From positions 167,935-231,934 of the forward strand of contig JAWKWB010000010.1 in NCBI GenBank assembly GCA_041397775.1: a stretch of 64,000 bases of DNA. Direction: 5' to 3'. The notes beneath the pieces were generated by a model. The model saw nothing but the letters and a program-made list of their open reading frames with translations, was not told the DNA's origin and did not search any database. Origin of the DNA: Ga0077555 sp041397775 (GTDB lineage Bacteria; Pseudomonadota; Alphaproteobacteria; Rhizobiales; Hyphomicrobiaceae). Position numbers and translations under genes: made by a program. Below are positions 8,208-17,673 of the stretch, one piece after another. How positions within the stretch are numbered: the first letter of the stretch is position 1; each line of letters begins with the position of its first letter.

Positions 8208-9002
8208 ATGAAACGCGCACAGTTGATCGGCATCGGTTTGGCCAGCATCTGCGGCATTGGCGCATTCGTTGGCATGAAGAGCCTACAGAAGCCCAAGGTG
8301 CAGACACGCATCGAAGTGAAGGCCAACACGGTCAAGGTTTTGGTGGCACGCGCCGATATCGGCCTGGGCAGCTTGACGACGGAGCAGAGCTTCCGCTGGC
8401 AGGACTATCCGGAAACGGCGGTGCCGCCGGGCGCCATCTCCTGCAAGTCCAGCAGCTGCAGCGCGCGTGATTACGCGGGCGGCATCGCGCGCACGCCGAT
8501 CATGAGGGAAGAGCTGATCACGAAGTCCAAGATCGTGAAGGCAGGTGAAGGCGGCGTGCTGGCTTCGATCCTGCCGGCAGGAATGCGGGCCGTCTCCACG
8601 AAGATCTCCGAGGACAGCGCCGTCGGCAAGATGATCCTGCCCAACGACCATGTCGACGTGATCCTGACCCGGCGCCTGCGCAGCAAGACCGGCCAGGACG
8701 AGCACGTCAGCGACACGCTCTTCCGCAACACGCGGGTGCTCGCCATCGGTCAGCGCATCGAGATCAAGGACGGCCAGAAGAACGCCGAAGGCAACACCGC
8801 CACGCTCGAGCTGACGCCACGCCAGGCCGAGCAGCTCACCCTTGCCAAGTCCATGGGCGAGATCAGCCTCGTCCTGCGCTCCGTCGCCGACTTCAAGGAG
8901 CAGAAGGGCGACGGCAAGGATTTCAAGGCGGATAGGGACCGCGGCGACGGCATCAAGATGCTGAAGTACGGCGTCAAGTCCCGCGCGGTCGTGGCCAACT
9001 GA
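8208..9002 (+). CDS. cpaB: Flp pilus assembly protein CpaB (RcpC)
   Basis: 264 aa. An N-terminal membrane anchor (residues about 4-22, IGIGLASICGIGAFVGM) is followed by a SAF domain (about 45-115) and the CpaB/RcpC C-terminal domain, containing AVGKMILPNDHVDVILTRR and ATLELTPRQAEQLTLA. It is periplasmic and associates with the secretin. A TTAACC motif 70 bp upstream (8131 region) resembles a CtrA half-site, but only one is present. Confidence 0.92.
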   Translation: MKRAQLIGIGLASICGIGAFVGMKSLQKPKVQTRIEVKANTVKVLVARADIGLGSLTTEQSFRWQDYPETAVPPGAISCKSSSCSARDYAGGIARTPIMREELITKSKIVKAGEGGVLASILPAGMRAVSTKISEDSAVGKMILPNDHVDVILTRRLRSKTGQDEHVSDTLFRNTRVLAIGQRIEIKDGQKNAEGNTATLELTPRQAEQLTLAKSMGEISLVLRSVADFKEQKGDGKDFKADRDRGDGIKMLKYGVKSRAVVAN

Positions 9003-9137
9003 TCGGCGCGCTGGAAGGGTCCGGGCGGCGTCTCGCCGGGACCGAATGTACGAGTTTCGAGTTCATGTCCGTTGTTCTGCGTTTGTTGCGTCTGCGTGCA
9101 CCCCGAGTTGGTAGCTCGTCAGAAGGTCTGATCGCTC

Positions 9138-10754
9138 ATGCGGAACTTGCTCAAAACGGCCCGTAGCTCGGCCATCGCCTCAGTCGTCGGTGTGACGGCC
9201 ATGGTATTTGCCATCGGCGGTGTCGAACCGGCGCTGGCACAACACGTCAAGGCGAAGCGCACGTCCGCTGGGATCGGCGCCAATACCGAATTCCATCCCG
9301 ACCACCAGTCGGTCCTGCGGTTGAGCGAGAGGGACGGCTTCCCCATCCACCGCGGCATCAAGCTCGGCCGGAACAAGTCGATGCTGGTGGAGGTCTCGCG
9401 CGACCTCCGCGACGTCATCGTTTCGAACCCGGAACTCATGGATGCGGTCGTGCAGAGCTCGAACCGTGTCTACCTCATCGGCAAGAAGACGGGGCAGTCG
9501 AACGTCTTCCTGTTCGACAGCAACGGCGACCAGATCGCCACCTTCGAGGTCAGCATCGAGCACGACGCGGGGCCGCTCAATGCCCTCTTCGAGCGGTTGA
9601 TCCCTGCGTCGCGCATCAAGGTCGAGATCCTCAACGACACGGTGATCCTGACGGGCAGCGTCCGCAATCCGTCGGACAGCGCGCGCGCCTCCGACATTGC
9701 CAGCCGGTTCATCGTCGGCACGCCCGAATCGGACAATCGCGCCAAGCAGAAGGTGATCAACCTCCTCCAGATCGAGGCGGAAGAGCAGGTCATGCTGCGC
9801 GTGACGGTGGCGGAAGTCGAGCGCTCCGTGCTCAAGCAGATGGGCGTCAACATCGGCAGCGCCATCAACTCGGGCAACTTCGCCACGTCGCTGCTGACCG
9901 AGAACGCGCTGCCGCTGACCGCTGCGGCCGGCCTCGGCAAGCTGCCGATCCCCGGCGTAAATTTGCAGGGCACGCAAGGCGCATCGTGCGCCGCCGGCTC
10001 GACCTGTCTCTTCAACTCGGGCCCTGGCGCCAACACCTTCGGCAACTCCGGCCTCGACGTGATCGGCCGCGCCAACGGCAACACCATTGCCGGCACCTTG
10101 CGCATGCTCGAGCGTCACGGCCTCGTGCGCACGCTGGCCGAGCCGAACCTGACGGCGGTGTCGGGCGAGACGGCCAAGTTCCTCGCCGGTGGCGAATTCC
10201 CGATCCCGATGTCCGTCAACAACGGCCAGCTCTCGGTCCAGTTCAAGGAGTTCGGCGTCGGTGTCGCCTTCACGCCGCTGGTGCTGTCGGAAGGCCGCAT
10301 CAACATGAAGATCGAGACCGAGGTGTCCGAGATCTCAAGCGTGGGCTCCATCACCCTGTCGGGCTTCCAGCTCCCGGCCCTGAAGAAGCGCCAGGCCAAA
10401 TCGACGGTCGAGCTGCCGTCGGGTGGCACGCTGGCCATGGCCGGCCTGCTCTCCGACGACACGCGCAAGAACATCGACGGCCTGCCGGGCCTGAAGGATC
10501 TGCCGATCCTGGGCGCGCTGTTCCGCAGCCAGGACTACATCAAGCGCGAGACGGAGCTGGTCGTTCTCGTGACGCCATACGTCGTGCGTCCGACCGCGAT
10601 GAAGAAGTTCGCCCGCCCGACCGACGGCATGGCTGCCGCGTCCGATCTGAAGAGCAACTTCCTCGGTCACATGAATCGCGTCTATGGCCGCAAGGCGAAT
10701 ACCGTCGTCGAGCATGGCCTGAAGGATGGCGATCTCGGTTTCATCGTCGAATGA
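9138..10754 (+). CDS. cpaC: Outer membrane secretin CpaC (RcpA)
   Basis: 538 aa. The signal peptide ends near residue 35 (PALAQ). Residues about 60-130 are the pilus-formation N-terminal domain (KSMLVEVSRDLRDVIV), followed by a BON-like segment (RIKVEILNDTVILTGSV) and the secretin domain. The signature MAGLLSDDTRKNIDGLPGLK and PILGALFRS near residues 434-460 is diagnostic. It forms the outer membrane pore for the Flp pilus. An internal insert (about 265-305) with two cysteines in GASCAAGSTCLF is a variable loop. Confidence 0.95.
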   Translation: MRNLLKTARSSAIASVVGVTAMVFAIGGVEPALAQHVKAKRTSAGIGANTEFHPDHQSVLRLSERDGFPIHRGIKLGRNKSMLVEVSRDLRDVIVSNPELMDAVVQSSNRVYLIGKKTGQSNVFLFDSNGDQIATFEVSIEHDAGPLNALFERLIPASRIKVEILNDTVILTGSVRNPSDSARASDIASRFIVGTPESDNRAKQKVINLLQIEAEEQVMLRVTVAEVERSVLKQMGVNIGSAINSGNFATSLLTENALPLTAAAGLGKLPIPGVNLQGTQGASCAAGSTCLFNSGPGANTFGNSGLDVIGRANGNTIAGTLRMLERHGLVRTLAEPNLTAVSGETAKFLAGGEFPIPMSVNNGQLSVQFKEFGVGVAFTPLVLSEGRINMKIETEVSEISSVGSITLSGFQLPALKKRQAKSTVELPSGGTLAMAGLLSDDTRKNIDGLPGLKDLPILGALFRSQDYIKRETELVVLVTPYVVRPTAMKKFARPTDGMAAASDLKSNFLGHMNRVYGRKANTVVEHGLKDGDLGFIVE

Positions 10755-10776
10755 GCGGGACCCTGGGAGACGCAAC

Positions 10777-11511
10777 ATGACCAACAATCGATCCAAGGGT
10801 GATGCAATGTCCGCGATGTCCATGAAATTGGCCACGCTCTGCGTTGTGGCGGTAGCCCTTACGGGATGCCGCCCCGGAGAGGAACCCGGCGCGCATGTCG
10901 CTGGCTGGTCCACGCTCGAGGCAGCCCAGCGTCATCCGATCGTGGTGTCGCAGCAGCCCGCCAGGACGAACATCCGCGTTGCCCGCGGGGCGCACGGCCT
11001 GACCCCCAAGCAGCGCGCGCAGGTGATCGACTTCCTCGATCGCTATCGCGGCGGCGATACCGGCAGTTCCCGCATGACGGTCAACGTGCCCACGGGTGCG
11101 CCCAACGAAGTGGCGGCTCTGCACGCGGCGGCCGATCTGCGCTATCTGCTGCGCGACTACGGCCTCGACGAGACACGCGTGTCCGTCCAGCCCTATCACA
11201 GCGACGGCGATCACCAGCCGCCGATCCGGATTTCCTACGACCGGTTCGTGGCCGAAGCGCCCGAGTGCGGCAACTGGAGCGTCAACGTCTCCAACGATCC
11301 GCGCAACCTTCCCTATCCCAACCTCGGCTGCACGACGCAGCGCAACTTCGCGATGCAGGTGGCCAACCCGGCCGATCTGCTCGGACCGCGCTCCATGACG
11401 CCGTCGAGCGCGGAACGCCGCGATGGCGCGTGGGGCAAGTACGTGAAGGGTGAATCCACGATCTCCAAGAAAGACGGAGACGAGAAGGTTCAGGTCAAGG
11501 GCGACAACTGA
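10777..11511 (+). CDS. cpaD: Pilus assembly lipoprotein CpaD
   Basis: 244 aa. The N-terminus carries a lipoprotein signal with lipobox ALTGC (cysteine near residue 28). CpaD-family motifs follow: QRAQVIDFLDRY, the VSVQPY region, and GCTTQRNFAMQVANPADLLGP near the C-terminus. It helps place the CpaC secretin in the outer membrane. The start is ATG 10777 after GGGAGACGC, 22 bp beyond the cpaC stop; a second ATG at 10807 is also possible. Confidence 0.93.
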   Translation: MTNNRSKGDAMSAMSMKLATLCVVAVALTGCRPGEEPGAHVAGWSTLEAAQRHPIVVSQQPARTNIRVARGAHGLTPKQRAQVIDFLDRYRGGDTGSSRMTVNVPTGAPNEVAALHAAADLRYLLRDYGLDETRVSVQPYHSDGDHQPPIRISYDRFVAEAPECGNWSVNVSNDPRNLPYPNLGCTTQRNFAMQVANPADLLGPRSMTPSSAERRDGAWGKYVKGESTISKKDGDEKVQVKGDN

Positions 11512-11523
11512 GGAGATGTCAGT

Positions 11524-12828
11524 ATGAGCCGGAATTCAGAGAGCGCGGCCGCCCTGTCCGATATGCAGGACGCCGATCAGACGTACATGGAAATGGACGA
11601 TGTAGGTGTCGGCGCGTCGAAGGCGCGCCCAATCCCGCGCATCTCCATCCAGGCATTCTGCGATAGCCCCGAGATCGCTGAGGCGGTCCAGCTGAGCGCG
11701 GAAGACCGTCGCCTGGCGAAAGCCCACGTCTCCGTGCACATGGGTGGCGCGAACGCCGCCGTGCTGCATTACCAGGAGAGCCCGACCCCGAACCTCATCA
11801 TCATCGAATCGGCTCTGCCGCGCGACAGGCTCGTTGGCGAACTCGATCGTCTGGCCGAGTTCTGCGATGCGGGAACCAAGGTGCTGATCATCGGGCACAT
11901 GAACGACGTCGTACTGTATCGCGAGCTATTGAAGCGCGGCGTCAGCGAATATCTGATCGCGCCCGTCGACACGATGCAGCTCATGGAGTGCATCTCGAAC
12001 CTCTACAACGATCCCGAGGCCGATCCGGTCGGGCACATCTTCGCCTTCGTCGGCGCCAAGGGCGGCGTCGGCTCCTCCACGATCTGCCATAACGTCTCCT
12101 GGTGCCTGTCGGAGGCGCTGCGTTCGAGCGTGGTCATCGCCGACTTCGATCTGGCGTTCGGCACGGCCGGCCTGGACTTCAATCAGGATCCCGTCCAGGG
12201 CATTTCGGAGGCGCTCCAGAGCCCGGAGCGTCTCGACGAGGTGCTGCTCGATCGCCTGCTGACCAAGTGCTCGAACCACCTGAGCCTGTTCGCAGCCCCC
12301 GGTACGCTGGACCGCGAGTACGACCTCACCCCCGATGCCTGCGATATCGTGCTCGACGTCGTGCGCCAGAATGTTCCCTTCGTGGCCGCCGACGTGCCCC
12401 ACATTTGGACCGGCTGGTCGAAGCGCCTGCTCACCCAGGCCGACGAGATCGTGATCACGGCAACGCCGGATCTGGCCAATCTGCGCAACACGAAAAACAT
12501 CGTAGACCTGCTGCGCCAGATGCGGACCAACGATCGTCCCCCGTTCCTGATCATGAACATGCTGGGCGTGCCCAAGCGTCCCGAGATCCCGATCAAGGAG
12601 TTCGAGACGGCGCTCGATCTCAAGATCACCTCCGTCATCGACTTCGATCCCGAGACCTTCGGCCAGGCCGCCAACAACGGCCAGATGGTCGAGGAAATGG
12701 CGGCGAAGGCAAAGGCGGCGGCGCAGTTCCGCGAGATCGCGATGGCGCTCATCGGCCGTCGCGAGGTCAAGGTGGAGAAGAAGTCCGCACTTGCGCCCCT
12801 GCTCGAGCGGTTGAAGCGGAAGAAGTAA
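11524..12828 (+). CDS. cpaE: Pilus assembly ATPase CpaE (TadZ)
   Basis: 434 aa. An N-terminal receiver-like domain (about 40-150, with LIGHMNDVVLYRELLKRG and VSEYLIAPVD) precedes a MinD/ParA-like ATPase whose deviant Walker A is GAKGGVGSSTICHNV near residues 177-191. CpaE/TadZ proteins localise the pilus machine to the pole and help polar assembly. The start at ATG 11524 has a GAGG-type ribosome site, 12 bp after cpaD. Confidence 0.93.
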   Translation: MSRNSESAAALSDMQDADQTYMEMDDVGVGASKARPIPRISIQAFCDSPEIAEAVQLSAEDRRLAKAHVSVHMGGANAAVLHYQESPTPNLIIIESALPRDRLVGELDRLAEFCDAGTKVLIIGHMNDVVLYRELLKRGVSEYLIAPVDTMQLMECISNLYNDPEADPVGHIFAFVGAKGGVGSSTICHNVSWCLSEALRSSVVIADFDLAFGTAGLDFNQDPVQGISEALQSPERLDEVLLDRLLTKCSNHLSLFAAPGTLDREYDLTPDACDIVLDVVRQNVPFVAADVPHIWTGWSKRLLTQADEIVITATPDLANLRNTKNIVDLLRQMRTNDRPPFLIMNMLGVPKRPEIPIKEFETALDLKITSVIDFDPETFGQAANNGQMVEEMAAKAKAAAQFREIAMALIGRREVKVEKKSALAPLLERLKRKK

Positions 12829-12846
12829 AGTCAAGGAGAGCCGTTC

Positions 12847-14310
12847 ATGTTCGGACGCAGAACAGGCGACGCTTCGGCCCCGAAACGTATCGCCAATCCG
12901 GGATCGACCCAGACCGCGGCCCCCGCGCCCGCCAGCGAGCCCAAGGCCGCGGTCGTTGCGGCCCCGCCGCCGCCGAAGCCGGAACTCGTCGAGAGCCAGC
13001 GCAAGCACTCCGAAGAGTACTATGACGTCAAGACGACCGTCTTCAACGCGCTGATCGACACGATCGAGCTGACGCAGCTCGCCAAGCTCGATGCGGCGGC
13101 TGCGCGCGAGGAAATTCGCGACATCGTCAGCGAGATCATTCAGCTCAAGAACGTCGTGATGTCGATTGCCGAGCAGGAAGAGCTGCTCGAGGACATCTGC
13201 AACGACGTGCTCGGCTATGGTCCGCTGGAGCCGTTGCTGGCGCGTGACGACATCGCCGATATCATGGTCAACGGCGCCGCCACGACGTTCATCGAAGTCG
13301 GCGGCAAGGTGCAGAAGACGGGCGTGCGCTTCGCCGACAACGCGCAGCTCATGAACATCTGCCAGCGCATCGTCAGCCAGGTCGGCCGTCGCGTCGACGA
13401 ATCGAGCCCGATCTGCGACGCGCGTCTTCCCGACGGCAGCCGTGTCAACGTCATCGCGCCGCCGCTGGCGATCGACGGCCCCGCGCTCACCATTCGTAAG
13501 TTCAAGAAGGATCGTCTGCGCCTCGATCAGCTCGTGAAGTTCGGCTCGATCTCGCCGGCGGGCAAGACACTGCTCGAGATCATCGGCCGCGTCCGCTGCA
13601 ACATCATCGTTTCGGGCGGCACGGGTTCGGGCAAGACGACGCTGCTCAATTGCATGTCGTCCACGATCGATGCCGACGAGCGCATCATCACCTGCGAGGA
13701 CTCCGCCGAGCTTCAGCTCCAGCAGCCCCACGTGGTGCGTCTGGAAACGCGGCCCCCCAATCTCGAAGGCGAAGGCCAGATCACCATGCGTGATCTCGTC
13801 AAGAACTGCCTGCGTATGCGTCCTGAGCGGATCATCGTCGGCGAAGTTCGCGGCGCGGAGGCTTTCGACCTGTTGCAGGCCATGAATACGGGCCACGACG
13901 GTTCGATGGGCACGCTCCACGCCAACAGCCCGCGCGAAGCCATCGGCCGTGTCGAGTCGATGATCCTGACGGGCGGCTTCTCGCTCCCCAGCAAGACCAT
14001 CCGCGAGATGATCGTGGGCTCGGTCGACATCATCGTGCAGGCCTCGCGTCTGCGCGACGGCTCGAGAAAGATCACGCACGTGACCGAAGTGCTGGGCATG
14101 GAAGGCGAGGTCGTCACGCTTCAGAACCTGCTCGTCTACGAGATCACGGGTGAGGACGCGAACGGCAAGATCGTCGGCCGCCACCGGTCGACCGGCATCG
14201 CGCGCCCACGCTTCTGGGAGCGCGCCGAGTACTACGGCGAATCCAAGCGACTGGCAGAAGCGCTCGCCTCCGCCGAGGTCGAGGGCGGCTTGAGCGGGCA
14301 GGGGGCATAA
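12847..14310 (+). CDS. cpaF: Pilus assembly ATPase CpaF (TadA)
   Basis: 487 aa secretion ATPase powering Flp pilus assembly. Walker A SGGTGSGKTTLLNC is near residue 256-269, the Asp/Glu-box region is ERIITCEDSAELQL, and the Walker B region is RMRPERIIVGEVRGAEA. His-box type residues follow in GHDGSMGTLHANSPREA. The N-terminal about 60 residues are Pro/Ala-rich and variable. AAGGAG lies before ATG 12847. It is coupled to tadB, with only 2 bp between stop and start. Confidence 0.96.
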   Translation: MFGRRTGDASAPKRIANPGSTQTAAPAPASEPKAAVVAAPPPPKPELVESQRKHSEEYYDVKTTVFNALIDTIELTQLAKLDAAAAREEIRDIVSEIIQLKNVVMSIAEQEELLEDICNDVLGYGPLEPLLARDDIADIMVNGAATTFIEVGGKVQKTGVRFADNAQLMNICQRIVSQVGRRVDESSPICDARLPDGSRVNVIAPPLAIDGPALTIRKFKKDRLRLDQLVKFGSISPAGKTLLEIIGRVRCNIIVSGGTGSGKTTLLNCMSSTIDADERIITCEDSAELQLQQPHVVRLETRPPNLEGEGQITMRDLVKNCLRMRPERIIVGEVRGAEAFDLLQAMNTGHDGSMGTLHANSPREAIGRVESMILTGGFSLPSKTIREMIVGSVDIIVQASRLRDGSRKITHVTEVLGMEGEVVTLQNLLVYEITGEDANGKIVGRHRSTGIARPRFWERAEYYGESKRLAEALASAEVEGGLSGQGA

Positions 14311-14312
14311 CG

Positions 14313-15317
14313 ATGGACTTGCTCGCATTCGAGAATACGCAACTCGTCCTCGGGCTCGTTGTTGCACTGTCGGCAGCGGGCGCGATCTACGTTCTGGCCT
14401 ACCCCTACTTGTCCGGTGAGATGAAGACGGACAAGCGCATTCAGAGCGTGTCCGAGAACCGTTCCGCGCGCACGCAGCGGCGCGTGAAGGAAGAAGAGAC
14501 GTCCAACCGGCGCAAGCAGGTTTCCGATACGCTGAAGGAGCTGGAGGAGCGGCAGAAGTCGAGCGAGAAGGTCTCGCTGCGGCTGCGGTTGCAGCGGGCG
14601 GGCCTCGATATCACGCCGAAGACGTACTGGATCGCCAGCGTCGTCGGCGGCATCCTCGTCGGCGTCATGGTCTTCCTCTCCGCGCCGGGCCTCACACCGC
14701 TGGTCTCCGTGGCGGCGGCCTTCATCGGCACGTTCGGGCTCCCCCGCTTCGTGCTCTCCAAGTTGACGAAGCGCCGGCAGAAGAAGTTCGTCGACAGCTT
14801 CGCGGACGCCATCGACGTGATCGTGCGCGGCGTCAAGTCGGGCCTGCCGCTCAACGAATGCCTGGGCATCATCGCGCGCGAGAGCCCCTCGCCGTTGAAG
14901 GAGGAGTTCCAGGACATCGTCGAGCAGCAGCGCGTCGGCGTGCCGCTCAGCGAGTGCTTCGAGCGCATGATGCAGCGCATGCCGCTGTCGGAGGTGAAGT
15001 TCTTCGCCATCGTCATCGGCATCCAGCAGCAGGCCGGCGGCAATCTCTCCGAAGCCCTGGGCAACCTCTCGGGCGTGCTGCGTGACCGCAAGCGTCTGGG
15101 CGCGAAGGTGAAGGCGCTCTCGGCCGAAGCCAAGGCGTCCGCCTGGGTGCTCGGTGCCCTGCCGTTCATCGTCATGACCATGGTCTACATGACGGCGAAC
15201 GACTACATCATGCTGCTCTTCCGCACCAAGACCGGCAATTTCCTCCTCGTCGCGGCGGCCTTCTGGATGACCTGCGGGCTGCTCGTGATGCGCAAGATGA
15301 TCAACTTCAAGTACTGA
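14313..15317 (+). CDS. tadB: Tad inner membrane protein TadB
   Basis: 334 aa. One T2SSF (GspF-like) domain lies in the C-terminal half (FVDSFADAIDVIVRGVKSGL, ALGNLSGVLRDRKRLGAKVKALSAEAK), with membrane segments near residues 10-28, about 115-150, about 285-305 and the C-terminus. It forms the inner membrane platform with TadC and is driven by CpaF. Confidence 0.93.
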   Translation: MDLLAFENTQLVLGLVVALSAAGAIYVLAYPYLSGEMKTDKRIQSVSENRSARTQRRVKEEETSNRRKQVSDTLKELEERQKSSEKVSLRLRLQRAGLDITPKTYWIASVVGGILVGVMVFLSAPGLTPLVSVAAAFIGTFGLPRFVLSKLTKRRQKKFVDSFADAIDVIVRGVKSGLPLNECLGIIARESPSPLKEEFQDIVEQQRVGVPLSECFERMMQRMPLSEVKFFAIVIGIQQQAGGNLSEALGNLSGVLRDRKRLGAKVKALSAEAKASAWVLGALPFIVMTMVYMTANDYIMLLFRTKTGNFLLVAAAFWMTCGLLVMRKMINFKY

Positions 15318-15376
15318 GTCGCAGCCCTTCGCCGCCACGCTCGGCGGCCCGGCTGCGGGATGAAAGGAGACGCACC

Positions 15377-16351
15377 ATGATGGCGTTCATCGAGGCATTC
15401 ATGAAGCCCGAGACCATCGTCACCATGCTGGCGGCGCTGGGAACCTTCATAACCGTTCTGACGATCGCGCTGCCCCTGCTCGAAGCCGACAAGACCGGCC
15501 AGCGCATGAAGGTGATGGCGCTCGAGCGCGACAAGATGCGCGCCGCACGCTTGTCCGAGCTCAACAAGGATGCCGGCGGCGGCAAGCTGCGGCAGGCGCC
15601 CAAGGGCTTCATGCAGCAGATCGTCGACCAGTTCAATCTGCGCAGCTCCTTCGAGACGGAAGACATCAAGAACCTGCTCAAGATGGCTGGCCTGCGTGGC
15701 CAGGCGCCGCTGGTCGCCTACATGTTCTTTCGATTGATCGCGCCGATCATCGTGACGATCCTGGCGCTGATCTATCTCTTCTTCATCGGCAAGATGCAGT
15801 ACCCGCCGATCGTCAAGTTCGGCATGGCGCTGGGTGCTGGCTATGCGGGCTTCTACCTGCCCAACGTGTTCCTGCAGAACCTCGTCACGCGGCGCCAGCA
15901 GTCGATCACGGGCGCGTTCCCGGACGCCCTGGACATGCTTCTGATCTGCGTGCAGGCCGGCATGTCGATCGAGGCGGCCTTCGGCAAGGTGTCCAAGGAA
16001 ATCTTGAACCAGTCGATCGAGCTTGCCGAGGAGTTCAGCCTGACGACCGCCGAGCTGTCCTACCTGCAGGATCGCCGCATCGCCTATGAGAACCTCGGCA
16101 AGCGCACGGGCCTGCCCGGCATCAAGTCGGTGGCCACCGCGTTGATCCAGTCGGAACGCTACGGTACGCCGGTCGGACAGGCGCTGCGCGTGATGGCCAA
16201 GGAAAACCGCGACATGCGTATGTCCGAAGCCGAAAAGAAGGCGGCCTCGCTGCCGCCCAAGCTGACCGTGCCGATGATCCTTTTCAACCTGCCGGTCCTG
16301 TTCGTGGTCATCCTCGGCCCGGCTGTGATCCAGGTGATGAAGTACCAGTGA
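15377..16351 (+). CDS. tadC: Tad inner membrane protein TadC
   Basis: 324 aa, the second GspF-type platform protein. Motifs include FPDALDMLLICVQAGMSIEAAFGKV and RYGTPVGQALRVMAKENRDMRMSEAEKKAASLPPK (quoted here as landmarks, split at YGTPVGQALR and EAEKKAASLPPK). N-terminal and central hydrophobic segments anchor it. It is the last gene of the main pilus operon; a GAAAGGAG ribosome site precedes ATG 15377. tadD is not present nearby, and the tadE-like genes are 40 kb away. Confidence 0.92.
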   Translation: MMAFIEAFMKPETIVTMLAALGTFITVLTIALPLLEADKTGQRMKVMALERDKMRAARLSELNKDAGGGKLRQAPKGFMQQIVDQFNLRSSFETEDIKNLLKMAGLRGQAPLVAYMFFRLIAPIIVTILALIYLFFIGKMQYPPIVKFGMALGAGYAGFYLPNVFLQNLVTRRQQSITGAFPDALDMLLICVQAGMSIEAAFGKVSKEILNQSIELAEEFSLTTAELSYLQDRRIAYENLGKRTGLPGIKSVATALIQSERYGTPVGQALRVMAKENRDMRMSEAEKKAASLPPKLTVPMILFNLPVLFVVILGPAVIQVMKYQ

Positions 16352-16390
16352 GACGGCGCCGCGCGCGCCCGACACTGACGATGACGATGA

Positions 16391-16423
16391 CGAGGGCCAC
16401 GGGCAGCGATGCCGTGGCCCTCG
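16391..16423 (+). terminator. Hairpin terminator after the Tad operon
   Basis: A perfect 12-bp stem (CGAGGGCCACGG with CCGTGGCCCTCG) and a 9-nt loop lie 39 bp after tadC. No T-tract follows, so it is a GC-rich hairpin, intrinsic or Rho-assisted. Confidence 0.7.
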
Positions 16424-16625
16424 CCCGTCGCCGGCCGCACGTTGCACGTCGCCGGCGCCGATGCGGCCCGGCAGCTTCTCATCCTGCCCTTCGCCATGCG
16501 GCAACGCCTGAAAGCAGCCGCGGTCCACCCGTGCCACGCCGGCCTCCGGTTGACGCGGACCGGGCAATGGCGCTCTATGCGCCCCGGCTGGAAACGCGCG
16601 AAACACAACATTCGGAGACGACGGC

Positions 16626-17552
16626 ATGAAGATCGCAATTCTGGGCGTGGGCGCCATGGGCTCCATCTACGCGGGCCTGCTGGCGGGCGTGGGCGGACAC
16701 GACGTCTGGGCGGTCGACGTGTGGAAGGACCATGTCGAGGCCATCCGCAAGAACGGCCTGCGCGTGGAAGGCGCCTCGGGGGACCGCACGGTGAAGCTCA
16801 ATGCGACCACCGATCCCGCCGACGTCAAGGACGCCGATCTCGTCATCATCGCGACCAAGGACGATGGCGTCGCGGAGGCGGCCAAGGCCGCGCTGGCGAT
16901 CGCCAAGGCCGATGCCCCGATCCTCACCATCCAGAACGGCCTGGGTTCCGCCGACAAGGTGGCGGAGATCGTCGGCTCCAAGCGCATCATGATGGGCGTC
17001 GTGGGCGGCTTCGGCGCCTCGATGAAGGGCCCTGGTCACGCCCATCACAACGGCATGGAGTTCCTGCGGTTGGGCGAGATGGACGGTGGCATGACCGACC
17101 GTCTCGAGGCGGTCAAGAAGGCCTGGGAAGCCGGCAGCTTCAAGGTGCTCACCTTCAACGACATCCACAAGATGGTCTGGGAGAAGCTGATCTGCAATTG
17201 CACCTATTCCGGCACGTGCGCGCTGACCGGCCTGCGCGTCGGCGAGGTGCAGGAGAGCCCGCACGCCTGGAGCATCGCGGCAGCCTGCGCCACGGAGGCC
17301 TACATGGTCGCCCGCGCCCGTGGCATCAAGCTCGATTTCGACGACCCCGTCCGCTACGTCCGCGACTTCGGCCAGAAGATCCCCAACGCGCGCCCCTCCA
17401 TGCTGCTCGACCATCTGGCGGGCCGCAAGGCGGAGGTGGACAACATCAACGGCGCCATCCCGCGTGAAGGCGCCAAGGTCGGCATTCCCGCCCCTGTCAA
17501 TGGGCTCGTCGTCGGCTTGCTGAAGGCGAAAGAGGCGAGCTTCGGCAAATAA
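16626..17552 (+). CDS. Ketopantoate reductase family NADPH-dependent oxidoreductase
   Basis: 308 aa. The Rossmann motif is ILGVGAMGSIYAGLLAG at residues 4-20. The central IQNGLGSADKV and the catalytic-type lysine in HKMVWEKLICNC, with the serine/asparagine-bearing C-terminal helix (RPSMLLDHLAGRKAEVDNINGA), match 2-dehydropantoate 2-reductase relatives. Whether the substrate is ketopantoate is uncertain because alphaproteobacteria often carry several paralogues. It stands alone; the next gene follows after about 120 bp. Confidence 0.87.
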   Translation: MKIAILGVGAMGSIYAGLLAGVGGHDVWAVDVWKDHVEAIRKNGLRVEGASGDRTVKLNATTDPADVKDADLVIIATKDDGVAEAAKAALAIAKADAPILTIQNGLGSADKVAEIVGSKRIMMGVVGGFGASMKGPGHAHHNGMEFLRLGEMDGGMTDRLEAVKKAWEAGSFKVLTFNDIHKMVWEKLICNCTYSGTCALTGLRVGEVQESPHAWSIAAACATEAYMVARARGIKLDFDDPVRYVRDFGQKIPNARPSMLLDHLAGRKAEVDNINGAIPREGAKVGIPAPVNGLVVGLLKAKEASFGK

Positions 17553-17673
17553 TTGCGGGCGGCCAGGAAAACCGGTGTCGCGGATCCGTTCGTGACATCG
17601 GGGTCGATCCCCCGGTGCCGTGTCGGCGTCCAGCGCCGAGAAGCGGCAGCGGCGACAGCGGCGGCGGGGCGCG